Of a stretch of 64,000 nucleotides of DNA, positions 18,831-27,872 are shown piece after piece. Under the pieces are notes generated by a model. The model saw only the letters and a program-made list of their open reading frames with translations, did no database searches and was not told the origin of the DNA. Position 1 is the first letter of the stretch. Each line of letters starts with the position of its first letter. Origin of the DNA: Zoogloeaceae bacterium (GTDB lineage Bacteria; Pseudomonadota; Gammaproteobacteria; Burkholderiales; Rhodocyclaceae). The stretch lies in contig JACKLZ010000002.1 in assembly GCA_024235675.1 (NCBI GenBank), forward strand, positions 553,501-617,500, given 5' to 3'. Position numbers and translations under genes: made by a program.

Positions 18831-20209
18831 GCCGGCACCACCCGGGGCAAGGCGCGCACCGCCTCTACAAACACATCAGCGCGGTGTGCGTAGTTGCGGA
18901 ACATGTCAAAGCTGGCGCAGGCGGGCGAGAGCAATACCGCGTCGCCGGGTTGCGCCAGGGCATCGGCACGCAACACCGCGCGCGGCAAGTCGTCGGCAAA
19001 TTCGATTGGCACACCGGCGCCATCGAGCGCCGCGGCAATCTGCGGGCCGTCGCGGCCGATCAGGATGACCGCGCGCGCATGGCGGGTTACCGGCTCGCGC
19101 AGGGGCGAGAAATCCTGCCCCTTGCCATCGCCGCCGGCAATCAACAGCACCGAGCGCTGCAAGCCGGCCAGCGCGGCAATGGTGGCGCCGACATTGGTGC
19201 CTTTGGAGTCATCGTAGTAGGTGACGCCGTCATCGCGGTCGCCGACGCGCTCGACCCGGTGGGCCAGCCCCCGGAATCCGCGCAAACCATCGAGCAAGCG
19301 CGCCATCGGCAAGCCGATGGCCTCGCACAAAGCCAGCGCGGCAAGCGCATTGGCCGCGTTGTGCAGGCCAGCGACGGGCATGTCGGCGATCGCCAGCAGT
19401 GCCTCATCGCCACGCACCAGATGACCGTCGCGGATGCCGTAGTCGGCCACCCGGCGCGGCGCATCCAATCCGAAACTGCAGCCGGCGGCATCACCCAGCA
19501 TCGACGCAACACGGGCATCGTCGCGGTTGGCCACGGCAATTCGCGCCCCGGCAAAGATGCGCGCCTTGGTCGCCGCGTAATCGGCCAGCGAGTCGTAACG
19601 GTCGAGGTGGTCGTCGCTGATATTGAGCACCGCCGCTGCATCGGCGTGCAGGTCGGTCACGGTTTCAAGCTGAAAGCTCGACAGCTCCAGCACCCAGCAA
19701 TCGGGCAGCGCGGCACCGGCAACCACCCGATCGAGCAGCACCGCCAGCGTGGCCGGGCTGATATTGCCGGCGGCGACGGCATCCATACCCGCCGCACGGC
19801 ACAGGGCGGTGCTCAGCGCGGTGGTGGTGGTTTTTCCGTTGGTGCCGGTGATGGCGATGAGGCGGCAGTGTTCGCGTGCACCGAGAGTGGTCAGCGCATC
19901 GACAAACACCTGAATCTCGCCAGTCACCGGAATGCCGCGCGCGCGCGCCGTCTCGACGATCGGCTGGCGCGGGTCCAGCCCCGGGCTGATGGCCAGCACA
20001 TCGACGCCATCGAGCAGGCTCAGTTCAAACGCACCGGCCGTGAGCGGCACATCGGGCAAGGCCGCGCGCAAGGCGTCGGCGCCCGGCGGATTGGCACGGC
20101 TATCGGCCACGCGCACCGATGCCCCCTCTCGCGCCAGCCAGCGCGCGAGGGCCAGGCCGGATTCACCCAGCCCGAGCACCAATACGTGTTTGCCTTGCCA
20201 CATGCCCAT
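18827..20209 (-). CDS. murD: UDP-MurNAc-L-Ala:D-Glu ligase MurD
   Basis: MurD adds D-Glu to UDP-MurNAc-L-Ala. The 460-residue Mur ligase has an N-terminal Rossmann segment VLVLGLGESGLALARWLA, the ATP loop ITGTNGKTTTTALSTA, the central ELSSFQLE and NISDDHLDRYDS motifs and the C-terminal DDSKGTNVGAT. The ATG at 20209 has GAGGA five bases upstream, inside the mraY stop region (7-base gap). Confidence 0.97.
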   Translation of the reverse strand: MGMWQGKHVLVLGLGESGLALARWLAREGASVRVADSRANPPGADALRAALPDVPLTAGAFELSLLDGVDVLAISPGLDPRQPIVETARARGIPVTGEIQVFVDALTTLGAREHCRLIAITGTNGKTTTTALSTALCRAAGMDAVAAGNISPATLAVLLDRVVAGAALPDCWVLELSSFQLETVTDLHADAAAVLNISDDHLDRYDSLADYAATKARIFAGARIAVANRDDARVASMLGDAAGCSFGLDAPRRVADYGIRDGHLVRGDEALLAIADMPVAGLHNAANALAALALCEAIGLPMARLLDGLRGFRGLAHRVERVGDRDDGVTYYDDSKGTNVGATIAALAGLQRSVLLIAGGDGKGQDFSPLREPVTRHARAVILIGRDGPQIAAALDGAGVPIEFADDLPRAVLRADALAQPGDAVLLSPACASFDMFRNYAHRADVFVEAVRALPRVVPA

Positions 20210-20216
20210 GTTTTCC

Positions 20217-21305
20217 TCAGCGAAGTTTCAGCGTGGACAACCCGAACAGCACCAGCATGATGGTGATGATCCAGAAGCGAACCACCACCTGCGTCTCCTT
20301 CCAGCCACCCAGTTCGTAGTGGTGGTGCAGCGGCGCCATGCGGAAGATGCGCTTGCCACCGGTGGCCTTGAAATAGATCACTTGCAGCATCACCGACAAG
20401 GTCTCGGCCACAAACAGGCCGCCCATGATGAAGAGCACGATCTCTTGCCGAACCACCACCGCCACCGTGCCCAGCGCGGCGCCCAGCGCCAGTGCGCCGA
20501 CGTCACCCATGAACACTTCAGCCGGGTAGGCGTTGAACCACAGGAAGCCGAGACCGGCGCCGGCGATGGCACCGCAGAACACCGCCAGCTCGCCGGCACC
20601 CGCGATGTAGGGCACACCGAGATACTTCGAGAACCCGGCATGGCCCGCCACATAGGCGAAGATCGCCAGCGCGCCGGCGACCATCACTGTCGGCATGATC
20701 GCCAGACCGTCAAGGCCGTCAGTGAGGTTGACCGAGTGACTGGTGCCGGTGATCACGAAATAGCTGAGCAGCACGAAGCCACCGAAGCCGAGCGGATAGG
20801 CCACGTCCTTGAAGAAGGGCACGATCAGCGTGGTCTGCGCGGGATCGGTCGCCGTCAGGCCGAGCACCAGTGCGCCGGCCAGCGCAATCACCGAGGTCCA
20901 AAGATACTTCCAGCGGCTGGCCAGCCCTTTCGGGTCGCGGTGCACCACCTTGCGCCAGTCATCCACCCAGCCCACGGCGCCAAAACCGAGCGTGACCAGC
21001 AGCGTCACCCAAACATAATGGTTGCGCAGATCACCCCACAGCAGTGTGGTGAAGCCGATGGCGATGAGAATCAGCGCGCCGCCCATGGTCGGCGTACCCG
21101 CCTTGGTGAGGTGAGACTTGGGGCCATCGTCGCGCACCGCCTGACCAATTTTCTTCGCCGCCAGCCACCGGATTACCGCCGGCCCGAAAATGAAGGAGAT
21201 CGCCAGCGCCGTCAGCGCTGCCAGCACCGCACGCAGCGTGATGTAGCCGAACACGTTGAAGGTTCGAACGTCCTGGCCGAGCCACAGGGCGAATTCAAGC
21301 AGCAT
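20217..21305 (-). CDS. mraY: Phospho-N-acetylmuramoyl-pentapeptide transferase MraY
   Basis: MraY is the integral membrane enzyme that transfers phospho-MurNAc-pentapeptide to undecaprenyl phosphate, making lipid I. The 362-residue protein has about ten hydrophobic helices. Typical motifs are DGPKSHLTKAGTPTMGGAL, the catalytic VDDWRKV aspartates, NLTDGLDGLA and the C-terminal MAPLHHHYELGGWKE. The ATG at 21305 overlaps murF by 11 bases; 14 upstream codons within murF are not conserved. Confidence 0.98.
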   Translation of the reverse strand: MLLEFALWLGQDVRTFNVFGYITLRAVLAALTALAISFIFGPAVIRWLAAKKIGQAVRDDGPKSHLTKAGTPTMGGALILIAIGFTTLLWGDLRNHYVWVTLLVTLGFGAVGWVDDWRKVVHRDPKGLASRWKYLWTSVIALAGALVLGLTATDPAQTTLIVPFFKDVAYPLGFGGFVLLSYFVITGTSHSVNLTDGLDGLAIMPTVMVAGALAIFAYVAGHAGFSKYLGVPYIAGAGELAVFCGAIAGAGLGFLWFNAYPAEVFMGDVGALALGAALGTVAVVVRQEIVLFIMGGLFVAETLSVMLQVIYFKATGGKRIFRMAPLHHHYELGGWKETQVVVRFWIITIMLVLFGLSTLKLR

Positions 21306-22704
21306 GCGTTCCCTCCCCGGCCTCGATCGTGTCGTTCGCGACCGCATTGGCCACCCGTTCCATGCGCATGAAGCGCGAGCCCTTCACCAGCACCACCGTG
21401 TTCTCATCCATCAGTTTTTTCAGCGCGACGACCAGATCGTCGGAGCGCTCGAAATGTTCGCCGCCAGCGCCGAAGTTGCGCGCGGCCACGACGCTGGCCT
21501 GTCCGAGCGCCAGCAAGTAGTCAATGCCCTGGCTCTTGGCGTAGCCGCCGACCTCGTCGTGCATCTGGGCGCTGGTCTCGCCCAGCTCACCCATGTCGCC
21601 CAACACCAGCACCTTGCGGCCCGGCGTGGCGGCCAGCACGTCAATGGCAACGCGGGCCGAGTCGGGATTGGCGTTATAGGTGTCGTCCAGCACGGTCGCG
21701 CCGTTCAGACCGACGCGCTGAGTGAGGCGCCCGCGCGTGCCCTGGTAGGCCGACAGCCCAGCCACCACATCCGCCAGGCTCGCACCGGCCGCGATGCAGG
21801 CCGCCGCCGCCGCGCAGGCGTTTCGGGCGTTGTGCAAGCCGGGCACGCGTAGCGGAAAACTCGCCGCCTCGCTGCCCACGCGCAAGGTCATGCGCACACC
21901 CAGGCCGTGCAGCACGCAGTCAGCGCGCACATCGGCCGAGTCGCCCAGACCAAAGGTGAGGATCTTGCGATGCGTGTTGATGCCGCGCCAGTAGTCGGCA
22001 AAGCTGTCGTCGGCGTTGATCACGGCGACACCACCATCCACCAGTCCGCCGTAGATTGCACCCTTCTCCTCGGCCACGCCCTCAAGGTCACCCAGACCGG
22101 CCAGATGGGCCCGCAGTGCGTTACTGACCAGCGCCACGGTAGGCGCAGCCAAGCCGGTGAGATAGGCGATTTCGCCAGGGTGGTTCATACCCATCTCGAT
22201 AATCGCAACACGGTGCTCGGCGCGCAGACGCAGCAGCGTCAGCGGCAGGCCGATGTCATTGTTGAAGTTGCCGGCCGTCGCCAATACGGCAGTGGTCGGG
22301 TCGCCGCCCTCGCGTTCGACACGCGCAGCCGCAATGGCAGCGCACATTTCCTTGACCGTCGTTTTGCCGTTGCTGCCGGTCACACCGATCAGCGGAAGAT
22401 CGAACTGCCGACGCCACCACGCGGCCAGGGCGCCAAGCCCCAGTCGGGTGTCGTCAACCACCAGCCAGGGCAGGTCATCGCTCGGCGTATGCGCGTCGGC
22501 ATAGGCACGATCGACCATCGCGGCGGCCGCGCCGGCGAGTCGGGCGGCATCAAGAAAATCGTGACCGTCAAAACGCTCGCCCCGCAGCGCCACAAACAGG
22601 CAGCCAGCGGCGAGCGCACGTGTGTCGGTCAGCACCGCGTCAAATTGCGCGGCGCCGGTGGCCTGTGCGCCGATCGCGCGAGCCGATGTCTGCAAATCCA
22701 TCAT
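21295..22704 (-). CDS. murF: UDP-MurNAc-tripeptide:D-Ala-D-Ala ligase MurF
   Basis: MurF attaches D-Ala-D-Ala to complete the UDP-MurNAc-pentapeptide. The 469-residue protein has the MurE/MurF-type N-domain (DTRALAAGCLFVALRGERFDGHDF), the ATP loop GVTGSNGKTTVKEM, EMGMNHPGEIAYL and the C-domain DDTYNANPDSARVAID with LGDMGELG. Its start shares ATGA with the murE stop. A second ATG one codon on is equally possible. Confidence 0.97.
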   Translation of the reverse strand: MMDLQTSARAIGAQATGAAQFDAVLTDTRALAAGCLFVALRGERFDGHDFLDAARLAGAAAAMVDRAYADAHTPSDDLPWLVVDDTRLGLGALAAWWRRQFDLPLIGVTGSNGKTTVKEMCAAIAAARVEREGGDPTTAVLATAGNFNNDIGLPLTLLRLRAEHRVAIIEMGMNHPGEIAYLTGLAAPTVALVSNALRAHLAGLGDLEGVAEEKGAIYGGLVDGGVAVINADDSFADYWRGINTHRKILTFGLGDSADVRADCVLHGLGVRMTLRVGSEAASFPLRVPGLHNARNACAAAAACIAAGASLADVVAGLSAYQGTRGRLTQRVGLNGATVLDDTYNANPDSARVAIDVLAATPGRKVLVLGDMGELGETSAQMHDEVGGYAKSQGIDYLLALGQASVVAARNFGAGGEHFERSDDLVVALKKLMDENTVVLVKGSRFMRMERVANAVANDTIEAGEGTHAA

Positions 22705-24206
22705 AGGTGCGCTCCGTGGTCACTGACCCATTGCGCCAGGGCGGCACGACCGTGCTCCACATCGGAAAACGGATGGCGCACGCCCTGAATCTCCTGATAC
22801 GGTTCATGTCCCTTGCCGGCAATCACCAGCACGTCATCGGCACCGGCCGCAGCCACCGCAGCCCGAATCGCACGCGCGCGATCCACCATGCGATGCATGC
22901 TGTCGCCCGCGGTGAGCGCGACCTGGTCGAGAATCTGCTCGGGGTCTTCACTGCGCGGGTTGTCGCTGGTGAGCCAGAGCACATCGGCGAATCGCGCGGC
23001 AACCGCACCCATCAAGGGTCGCTTGCCTGCATCCCGGTCGCCGCCGCAGCCAAACAGGCAGAACAGACGGCCTTTGCGCGCCTCGGCGGTCTTGCGTGCC
23101 GCGGCGAGGACCTTTTCAAGCGCATCGGGCGTGTGGGCGTAGTCCACCAGCAGCAGGGGCTCTCCGATACCGCCCAACATCTGCATCCGCCCTGCCGGCG
23201 GGCGCAAACGCAGACAGGCCTGGACCGCCTCCGCAAGTGACGCGCCATGGGCAATCAAGGCACCCATGACCGCCAGCAGATTGGAGACATTGAAGTCCGC
23301 CACCAACGGCACATTGACCGGCTCACGCTGAGCTTGCCAGCTGGCCACAAAACGCACGCCGGAAGCAGTGGTGCACAGATCTTCGGCCACCAAGGTGCGG
23401 CCGTCCGGCGCGTGCGCCGCGTTCTGCGCCTGCAGGGTATAACCGATCACCGAGGCACCTTTGGCCACCTGGCGCTTGAGCAATTCCACACCAAAGGCGT
23501 CGTCGAGATTGATGACCGCGTGGTCGATATCCAGGCGGAACAGGTCGGCCTTGGCCTCACCGTAGGCCTGCATGTCGCCGTGATAGTCGAGATGATCACG
23601 CGTCAGATTGGTGAAAATCGCCACGTCAAAGCGCACACCGGCAACCCGGCCCTGATGCAAGCCAATCGAGGACACCTCCATGGCGACGGCCCGCGCGCCT
23701 TCGTCGCGCAGCCAGGCCAGGGTGCGATGCACCGCCACCGCTTCGGGCGTGGTGTGCAGGCCTTCGACCAGTTGATCCGGAAATCCGCTGCCGAGTGTGC
23801 CGATCACACCGCAGGGTGCGCCCCGCAATGCCAAAGCCCGCGCCAACCATTGGCTGACCGTGGTCTTGCCATTGGTGCCGGTCACGCCGGCTACCCACAG
23901 CTTGGCCGAAGGCGCATCAAACACCGCATCGGCCAGATAGCCGGCCATGGCACGCAGCCCACTGGCTGGCAGCATCGGCACACTGGCCGCCGGCGGCACA
24001 AAGCCGTCGACAGTGTCGTAGACCACCGCCACCGCGCCAGCCTGAATCGCCTGCGCAATATAGTGGCGACCATCGGCGCGCAAGCCGGGGTGCGCGAGAA
24101 ACACGTCGCCCGGCGCCACAGCCCGCGAGTCAACACTCAGGCCGCGCACGGCCACGCCTGCGCTTTGCAGCGCGTCGAGAAGGCGGCGTGCCTCAACCTG
24201 GCTCAC
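22701..24206 (-). CDS. murE: UDP-MurNAc-L-Ala-D-Glu:meso-DAP ligase MurE
   Basis: MurE adds the third residue of the stem peptide. The 501-residue Mur ligase has N-domain DSRAVAPGDVFLAHPG, the ATP loop GVTGTNGKTTVSQW, TNLTRDHLDYHGDM, and SDNPRSEDP near the C-terminus. The DNPR motif is the signature of meso-diaminopimelate specificity, so the organism should have a Gram-negative DAP peptidoglycan. It is coupled by ATGA overlaps to ftsI and murF. Confidence 0.97.
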   Translation of the reverse strand: MSQVEARRLLDALQSAGVAVRGLSVDSRAVAPGDVFLAHPGLRADGRHYIAQAIQAGAVAVVYDTVDGFVPPAASVPMLPASGLRAMAGYLADAVFDAPSAKLWVAGVTGTNGKTTVSQWLARALALRGAPCGVIGTLGSGFPDQLVEGLHTTPEAVAVHRTLAWLRDEGARAVAMEVSSIGLHQGRVAGVRFDVAIFTNLTRDHLDYHGDMQAYGEAKADLFRLDIDHAVINLDDAFGVELLKRQVAKGASVIGYTLQAQNAAHAPDGRTLVAEDLCTTASGVRFVASWQAQREPVNVPLVADFNVSNLLAVMGALIAHGASLAEAVQACLRLRPPAGRMQMLGGIGEPLLLVDYAHTPDALEKVLAAARKTAEARKGRLFCLFGCGGDRDAGKRPLMGAVAARFADVLWLTSDNPRSEDPEQILDQVALTAGDSMHRMVDRARAIRAAVAAAGADDVLVIAGKGHEPYQEIQGVRHPFSDVEHGRAALAQWVSDHGAHL

Positions 24207-25951
24207 ATGCGCCCCCGTGCGGCGATTTCTTCCTTGCTACGCGCCACCTGCAAAGGCGTGATCGGGGCATCGGGCGGCACGGACAGGGCACGCAAGGCGC
24301 CGGCCATGACATTCGAGAAAATCGGCCCGGCCACCTGACCGCCGTAGTATTGCTTGCCGGCGGGCTCATCAATCATCACGGCGACGATCAGACGCGGATC
24401 ACTCACCGGCGCCAGACCGACAAAGGAGGCGATGTACTTGCTGGTGTAGTGCGCCCCTTCCAGCTTGTGAGACGTACCCGTCTTGCCCGCCACGCGGTAG
24501 CCCGGCACCTGACCATGAACCGCGGTGCCGCCGGCCTGGGTCACCATTTCCATCATGGCGCGGGTTTCGCGCACGGTTTGCGCCGAGAACACGCGACGGC
24601 CCGTTACTTGCGGCACCTCGCTGCGCGTCAGCGTCACAGGAATCACGTCGCCATCGCGCGCAAACGCCAGGTAGGTACGCGCCAGTTGCATCAGGCTCGC
24701 CGACACACCATAGCCATAGGCCATCGTGGCTTGCTCGATCGGACGCCAGGTGCTCGCCGGACGCAGCCGTCCCGAGGCTTCACCCGGGAAGCCCAGCTGC
24801 AGCGACGAGCCCAGGCCCAGGTCGTCGTAGACCTGCCACATTTCCTCAGGCTTGAAGCTCATCGCCATGCGCACCGCGCCGATATTCGACGACTTCTGAA
24901 TCACCTCGGCAACCGTCAACCGGCCATGTGGCTTGGTATCCGTAATCGTCGCATTGGCCAGCGTCATGCGGCCATTGCCGGTGTCAATCACCGTATCGAA
25001 ACGGAATTTACCGCTCTCCAGCGCCATCGCCGCGATGATCGGCTTGAGCACCGAGCCCGGTTCAAAGGTGTCGGTGACTGCCCGGTTGCGCAACTGCGCA
25101 CCACTGAGCGACTCCCGGTTATTCGGGTTGTAGGTCGGCGCATTGACCATCGCCAGCACCTCGCCGGTGCGCGAATCGAGCACCACCACGCTGCCCGCTT
25201 TGGCGCGATACGTGTCCATCGCGTTCTGCAGCGCGGTGTAGGCCAGGTACTGGATCTTGGCGTCGATCGACAGGGCAATATCCTTGCCCTCCTGCGGCGT
25301 GCGGATCGACTCCACGTCCTCGACGATCTGGCCACGACGGTCCTTGATCACCCGGCGCGACCCCGGCTTGCCGTTGAGCTGGCTGTCATAGGCCAGCTCG
25401 ACCCCTTCCTGACCGTGGTCGTCGACCCCGGTAAAGCCGAGCAGGTGCGACATCACCTCGGCACCAGGGTAATAGCGCCGGTACTCACGCTGGTCGTGGA
25501 TGCCGGCGAGCTTCATGTTCGCCACTTGCTCGGCCACTTCGGGCGGCACCTGGCGCTTGAGATAGACAAAATCGCTGTCACGGGCCAGACGGTGGTTCAG
25601 GTCACGTACGTCCATGTCCAGCAAGCCAGCCAGCTTGCGCACTTCGGCCGGCGTCGGTTTGGCGTCACCCGGAATCGCCCAGATCGACTTGACCGGCGTG
25701 CTCGCCGCCAGGACCGTGCCATGGCGATCGGTAATCTTGCCGCGGGTCGCCGGGATCTCGATCACCCGTGCATAGCGCGACTCACCCTTGGCCTGCAAAA
25801 ACTCATCATTCACACCCTGCAAATACGCCGCACGCGCCACCAGCGCGAAGGAGCCACACAACAGGGCCAACAAAACGACACGGGGCCGCCAGACAGGCAG
25901 CCCTTTTGCGAGAAGCGGATTATGGTTGAAGGTGACGCTGCGCTTTTTCAT
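24203..25951 (-). CDS. ftsI: Septal transpeptidase FtsI (PBP3)
   Basis: FtsI is the class B penicillin-binding protein that crosslinks septal peptidoglycan with FtsW. The 582-residue protein has one N-terminal membrane anchor (about residues 24-45), a pedestal domain starting at PATRGKITDRHGTVLA, and a transpeptidase domain with SVLK (Ser300 nucleophile), SSN (354-356) and KTGT (490-493). The ATG at 25951 overlaps the ftsL stop; the frame open to 26077 is only the shadow of ftsL. Length and motifs are normal. Confidence 0.98.
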   Translation of the reverse strand: MKKRSVTFNHNPLLAKGLPVWRPRVVLLALLCGSFALVARAAYLQGVNDEFLQAKGESRYARVIEIPATRGKITDRHGTVLAASTPVKSIWAIPGDAKPTPAEVRKLAGLLDMDVRDLNHRLARDSDFVYLKRQVPPEVAEQVANMKLAGIHDQREYRRYYPGAEVMSHLLGFTGVDDHGQEGVELAYDSQLNGKPGSRRVIKDRRGQIVEDVESIRTPQEGKDIALSIDAKIQYLAYTALQNAMDTYRAKAGSVVVLDSRTGEVLAMVNAPTYNPNNRESLSGAQLRNRAVTDTFEPGSVLKPIIAAMALESGKFRFDTVIDTGNGRMTLANATITDTKPHGRLTVAEVIQKSSNIGAVRMAMSFKPEEMWQVYDDLGLGSSLQLGFPGEASGRLRPASTWRPIEQATMAYGYGVSASLMQLARTYLAFARDGDVIPVTLTRSEVPQVTGRRVFSAQTVRETRAMMEMVTQAGGTAVHGQVPGYRVAGKTGTSHKLEGAHYTSKYIASFVGLAPVSDPRLIVAVMIDEPAGKQYYGGQVAGPIFSNVMAGALRALSVPPDAPITPLQVARSKEEIAARGRM

Positions 25952-26214
25952 GGCGAGCCTTCCACGACCAGCATCTGAGACGCCCCCGGCAGCTGCATTT
26001 TCAGGCGCTGGCGTGCGATCTTCTCGATCCGCACATGCGCTGCCCAGGTACTTTGCTCCAATTGCAGCTGCCCCCACTCCACTTCGAGCTGGCGCATACG
26101 GGCCTGGTCACGCTCCAGCTCGGTGTGCAGCTTGCGCGCCTGATGCTGCGAAGCCACCACACCCAATGCGCTGGCGACCACCACGACCACGAGCATGACG
26201 TCGATACGCAGCAT
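25948..26214 (-). CDS. ftsL: Cell division protein FtsL
   Basis: This is an 88-residue bitopic divisome protein that forms a complex with FtsB and FtsQ. One membrane helix (IDVMLVVVVVASALGVVASQ) starts almost at the N-terminus. A periplasmic coiled coil follows (KLHTELERDQARMRQLEVEWGQL), and then the conserved end IEKIARQRLKMQLPG. It begins two bases after rsmH and overlaps ftsI by ATGA, the standard dcw position. Confidence 0.95.
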   Translation of the reverse strand: MLRIDVMLVVVVVASALGVVASQHQARKLHTELERDQARMRQLEVEWGQLQLEQSTWAAHVRIEKIARQRLKMQLPGASQMLVVEGSP

Positions 26215-26216
26215 GG

Positions 26217-27149
26217 TCAGGCCTCCGTCCGTTCGGCCACACGCATCACGGCACTGCGCGCACGTGGATTGGCTCGCACCTCGGCCTCACCGGCCTTGAC
26301 CGCCTTGCTGACCAGGCGCAGCTTGGGCGCGGGGCGATCGACCTCACGCACCGGCATGCCACGCGGCAATTGCGGCGGCACCGACGCGTCGCGCATGAAG
26401 CGCTTGACGATGCGATCTTCGAGCGAGTGAAAGCTGATCACCACCAGGCGACCATCGACCACCAGCCGGTCCATGCACTGCGGCAACACTAGCGACAGCT
26501 CTTCAAGCTCCGCGTTGATGAAAATCCGAAGAGCCTGGAAGGTGCGCGTCGCTGGGTGCTGCCCCGGCTCGCGCGTGCGGACCGCTTTCTCCACGAGTGC
26601 GGCAAGTTGTCCAGTGGTTGCAACAGCCCCCCCTGCCCGAGCAGCAACAATCGCCTTTGCAACCGCATAAGCAAACCGTTCTTCCCCATAGTCCTTCACC
26701 ACCTCGGTAATTTCGCCGACCTCCGCTCGGGCCAGCCACTGAGCCACGGTTTCGCCGCGACTCGTATCCATGCGCATATCCAGCGGCGCATCGAAACGGA
26801 AACTCATGCCACGCTCCGCCTCGTCCAGCTGAGGCGAAGACACCCCCAGATCCAACAAAATGCCGTCGAGCTGACCGATGCCTGCGGCATCCAGCGACTG
26901 CGCCATTTCACTGAACGGGGCATGGATCAAAAGAAAACGGGGGTCTTTCAGTTCGGCACCGGCTGCGATGGCGACCGGATCGCGGTCAAACGCCACCAAG
27001 CGGCCGTTCGGCCCCAGGCGTTCGAGCACGGCACGGCTATGCCCGCCACGGCCGAAGGTGCCATCAACGTAGCACCCGTCCGGGCGGATATTCAGGGCAT
27101 CGATCGCTTCGGAGAGGAGGACGCTGACATGGGTGGCAGCGGAGCTCAT
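26217..27149 (-). CDS. rsmH: 16S rRNA (cytosine1402-N4)-methyltransferase RsmH (MraW)
   Basis: RsmH methylates N4 of C1402 in the decoding centre of 16S rRNA. The 310-residue protein has the N-terminal HVSVLLSEAIDAL, the SAM-binding YVDGTFGRGGHSRAVLE, DGILLDLGVSSPQLD, RTFQALRIFINAELEEL and ISFHSLEDRIVKRF. The ATG at 27149 overlaps the mraZ stop by 4 bases; the 41 extra in-frame codons upstream lie in mraZ. Confidence 0.98.
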   Translation of the reverse strand: MSSAATHVSVLLSEAIDALNIRPDGCYVDGTFGRGGHSRAVLERLGPNGRLVAFDRDPVAIAAGAELKDPRFLLIHAPFSEMAQSLDAAGIGQLDGILLDLGVSSPQLDEAERGMSFRFDAPLDMRMDTSRGETVAQWLARAEVGEITEVVKDYGEERFAYAVAKAIVAARAGGAVATTGQLAALVEKAVRTREPGQHPATRTFQALRIFINAELEELSLVLPQCMDRLVVDGRLVVISFHSLEDRIVKRFMRDASVPPQLPRGMPVREVDRPAPKLRLVSKAVKAGEAEVRANPRARSAVMRVAERTEA

Positions 27150-27589
27150 AGCGCCAGATCTTCCAGGCCCGGCGGCAGCAGATCGGCACCCATGCCAAAC
27201 ATGAGTTCCTGCTGCTTCTGCCAGCCCGCATCGGACCACAGCTCGAAGTGCGAGCCCTGCCCGACCAGCCACACCGACTTTTCAAGCTCGGCAAACTGCC
27301 GCAATTCCGGCGCCACCAGCACGCGGCCTGCGCCATCGAGACGCTCTTCGCGGGCAAAACCGACCAGCAGTCGCTTGAGCATCGCCGAACGCGGCTCAAG
27401 GCTTGAGCCCGCGAGCACTTTGTCGCGAATCGGCTGCCACGCCTCCGAGGGGTAAATCAGCAGGCAGCGGTGCGGATGCGCCGTCACCACCAGTTCGCCG
27501 GCGCTCACCGTCAGCGCGTCACGATGCCGCGCAGGGATCGCCAGGCGACCCTTCGCATCGAGACTGAGCGCTGCAGCGCCTTGGAACAT
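27146..27589 (-). CDS. mraZ: Transcriptional regulator MraZ
   Basis: MraZ is a ring-forming double AbrB-fold (SpoVT/AbrB) DNA-binding protein that autoregulates the dcw operon. The 147-residue protein has two copies of the fold. The first spans about residues 1-55 with LDAKGRLAIPARHR, and the second about 75-125 with LDGAGRVLVAPELRQFA, each with its basic DxxGR element. It is the first gene of the cluster. Phased TG-type repeats lie 36-80 bases upstream of its ATG and are probably its operator. Confidence 0.96.
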   Translation of the reverse strand: MFQGAAALSLDAKGRLAIPARHRDALTVSAGELVVTAHPHRCLLIYPSEAWQPIRDKVLAGSSLEPRSAMLKRLLVGFAREERLDGAGRVLVAPELRQFAELEKSVWLVGQGSHFELWSDAGWQKQQELMFGMGADLLPPGLEDLAL

Positions 27590-27624
27590 CGCACCCCCTC
27601 AGGACGGTTCGGAAGAGAGATTTG

Positions 27625-27669
27625 GTGCACTCTCTCCCACATTTGTGCACTTGACCCCACTTTAGTGCA
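27625..27669 (-). promoter_or_regulatory. MraZ operator: five 10-bp-phased TG boxes
   Basis: Reading the minus strand, 5-base boxes lie exactly 10 bases apart: TGCAC (27665-27669), TGGGG (27655-27659), TGCAC (27645-27649), TGGGA (27635-27639) and TGCAC (27625-27629). Known MraZ operators are TGGGN direct repeats with 5-base spacers. Here TGGGR boxes alternate with TGCAC boxes, all on one face of the helix. They overlap the predicted -10 and the start region, as expected for a repressor. Binding to the TGCAC units is inference. Confidence 0.8.
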
Positions 27670-27687
27670 TAGAACAAGGGGGGTCAA
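27659..27687 (-). promoter_or_regulatory. Predicted dcw (mraZ) promoter
   Basis: On the minus strand TTGACC (27682-27687) is followed, after a 17-base spacer, by TAAAGT (27659-27664). This puts the start near 27652 and leaves a leader of about 60 bases before the mraZ ATG. The -35 matches the sigma-70 consensus at five of six positions and the -10 at four. The -35 also forms an inverted repeat with a TTGACCCC copy on the other strand at 27651. Confidence 0.6.
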
Positions 27688-27836
27688 GCGCACAAATCGA
27701 GGGTTTTGCCAATGGACACAACCACTTACCGAATGCGCAGGCAGCGCTCGGAAAGGCATTTTCCTAGCCAAATCAATGACAACGGGAATGTATTCGAGAT
27801 TTCACGCGAAGCAAATGCGCCCGTATCGCCCGAGGG

Positions 27837-27851
27837 TGGGGGAAAGTGGGC
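27837..27851 (+). promoter_or_regulatory. Second, opposite-strand TGGGN pair
   Basis: TGGGG (27837-27841) and TGGGC (27847-27851) lie on the plus strand with the same 10-bp spacing as MraZ boxes, about 170 bases upstream of the main operator and just beyond the rnpB terminator. Two boxes may be chance in GC-rich DNA, or a secondary MraZ site. Confidence 0.3.
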
Positions 27852-27872
27852 AGAATCGATCGACGATTGCGG

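Noticed and set aside
24188..25978. A 596-codon plus-strand frame through ftsI
   Set aside because: Arg/His-rich mirror of ftsI with no recognisable domain; ftsI has all three penicillin-binding motifs.
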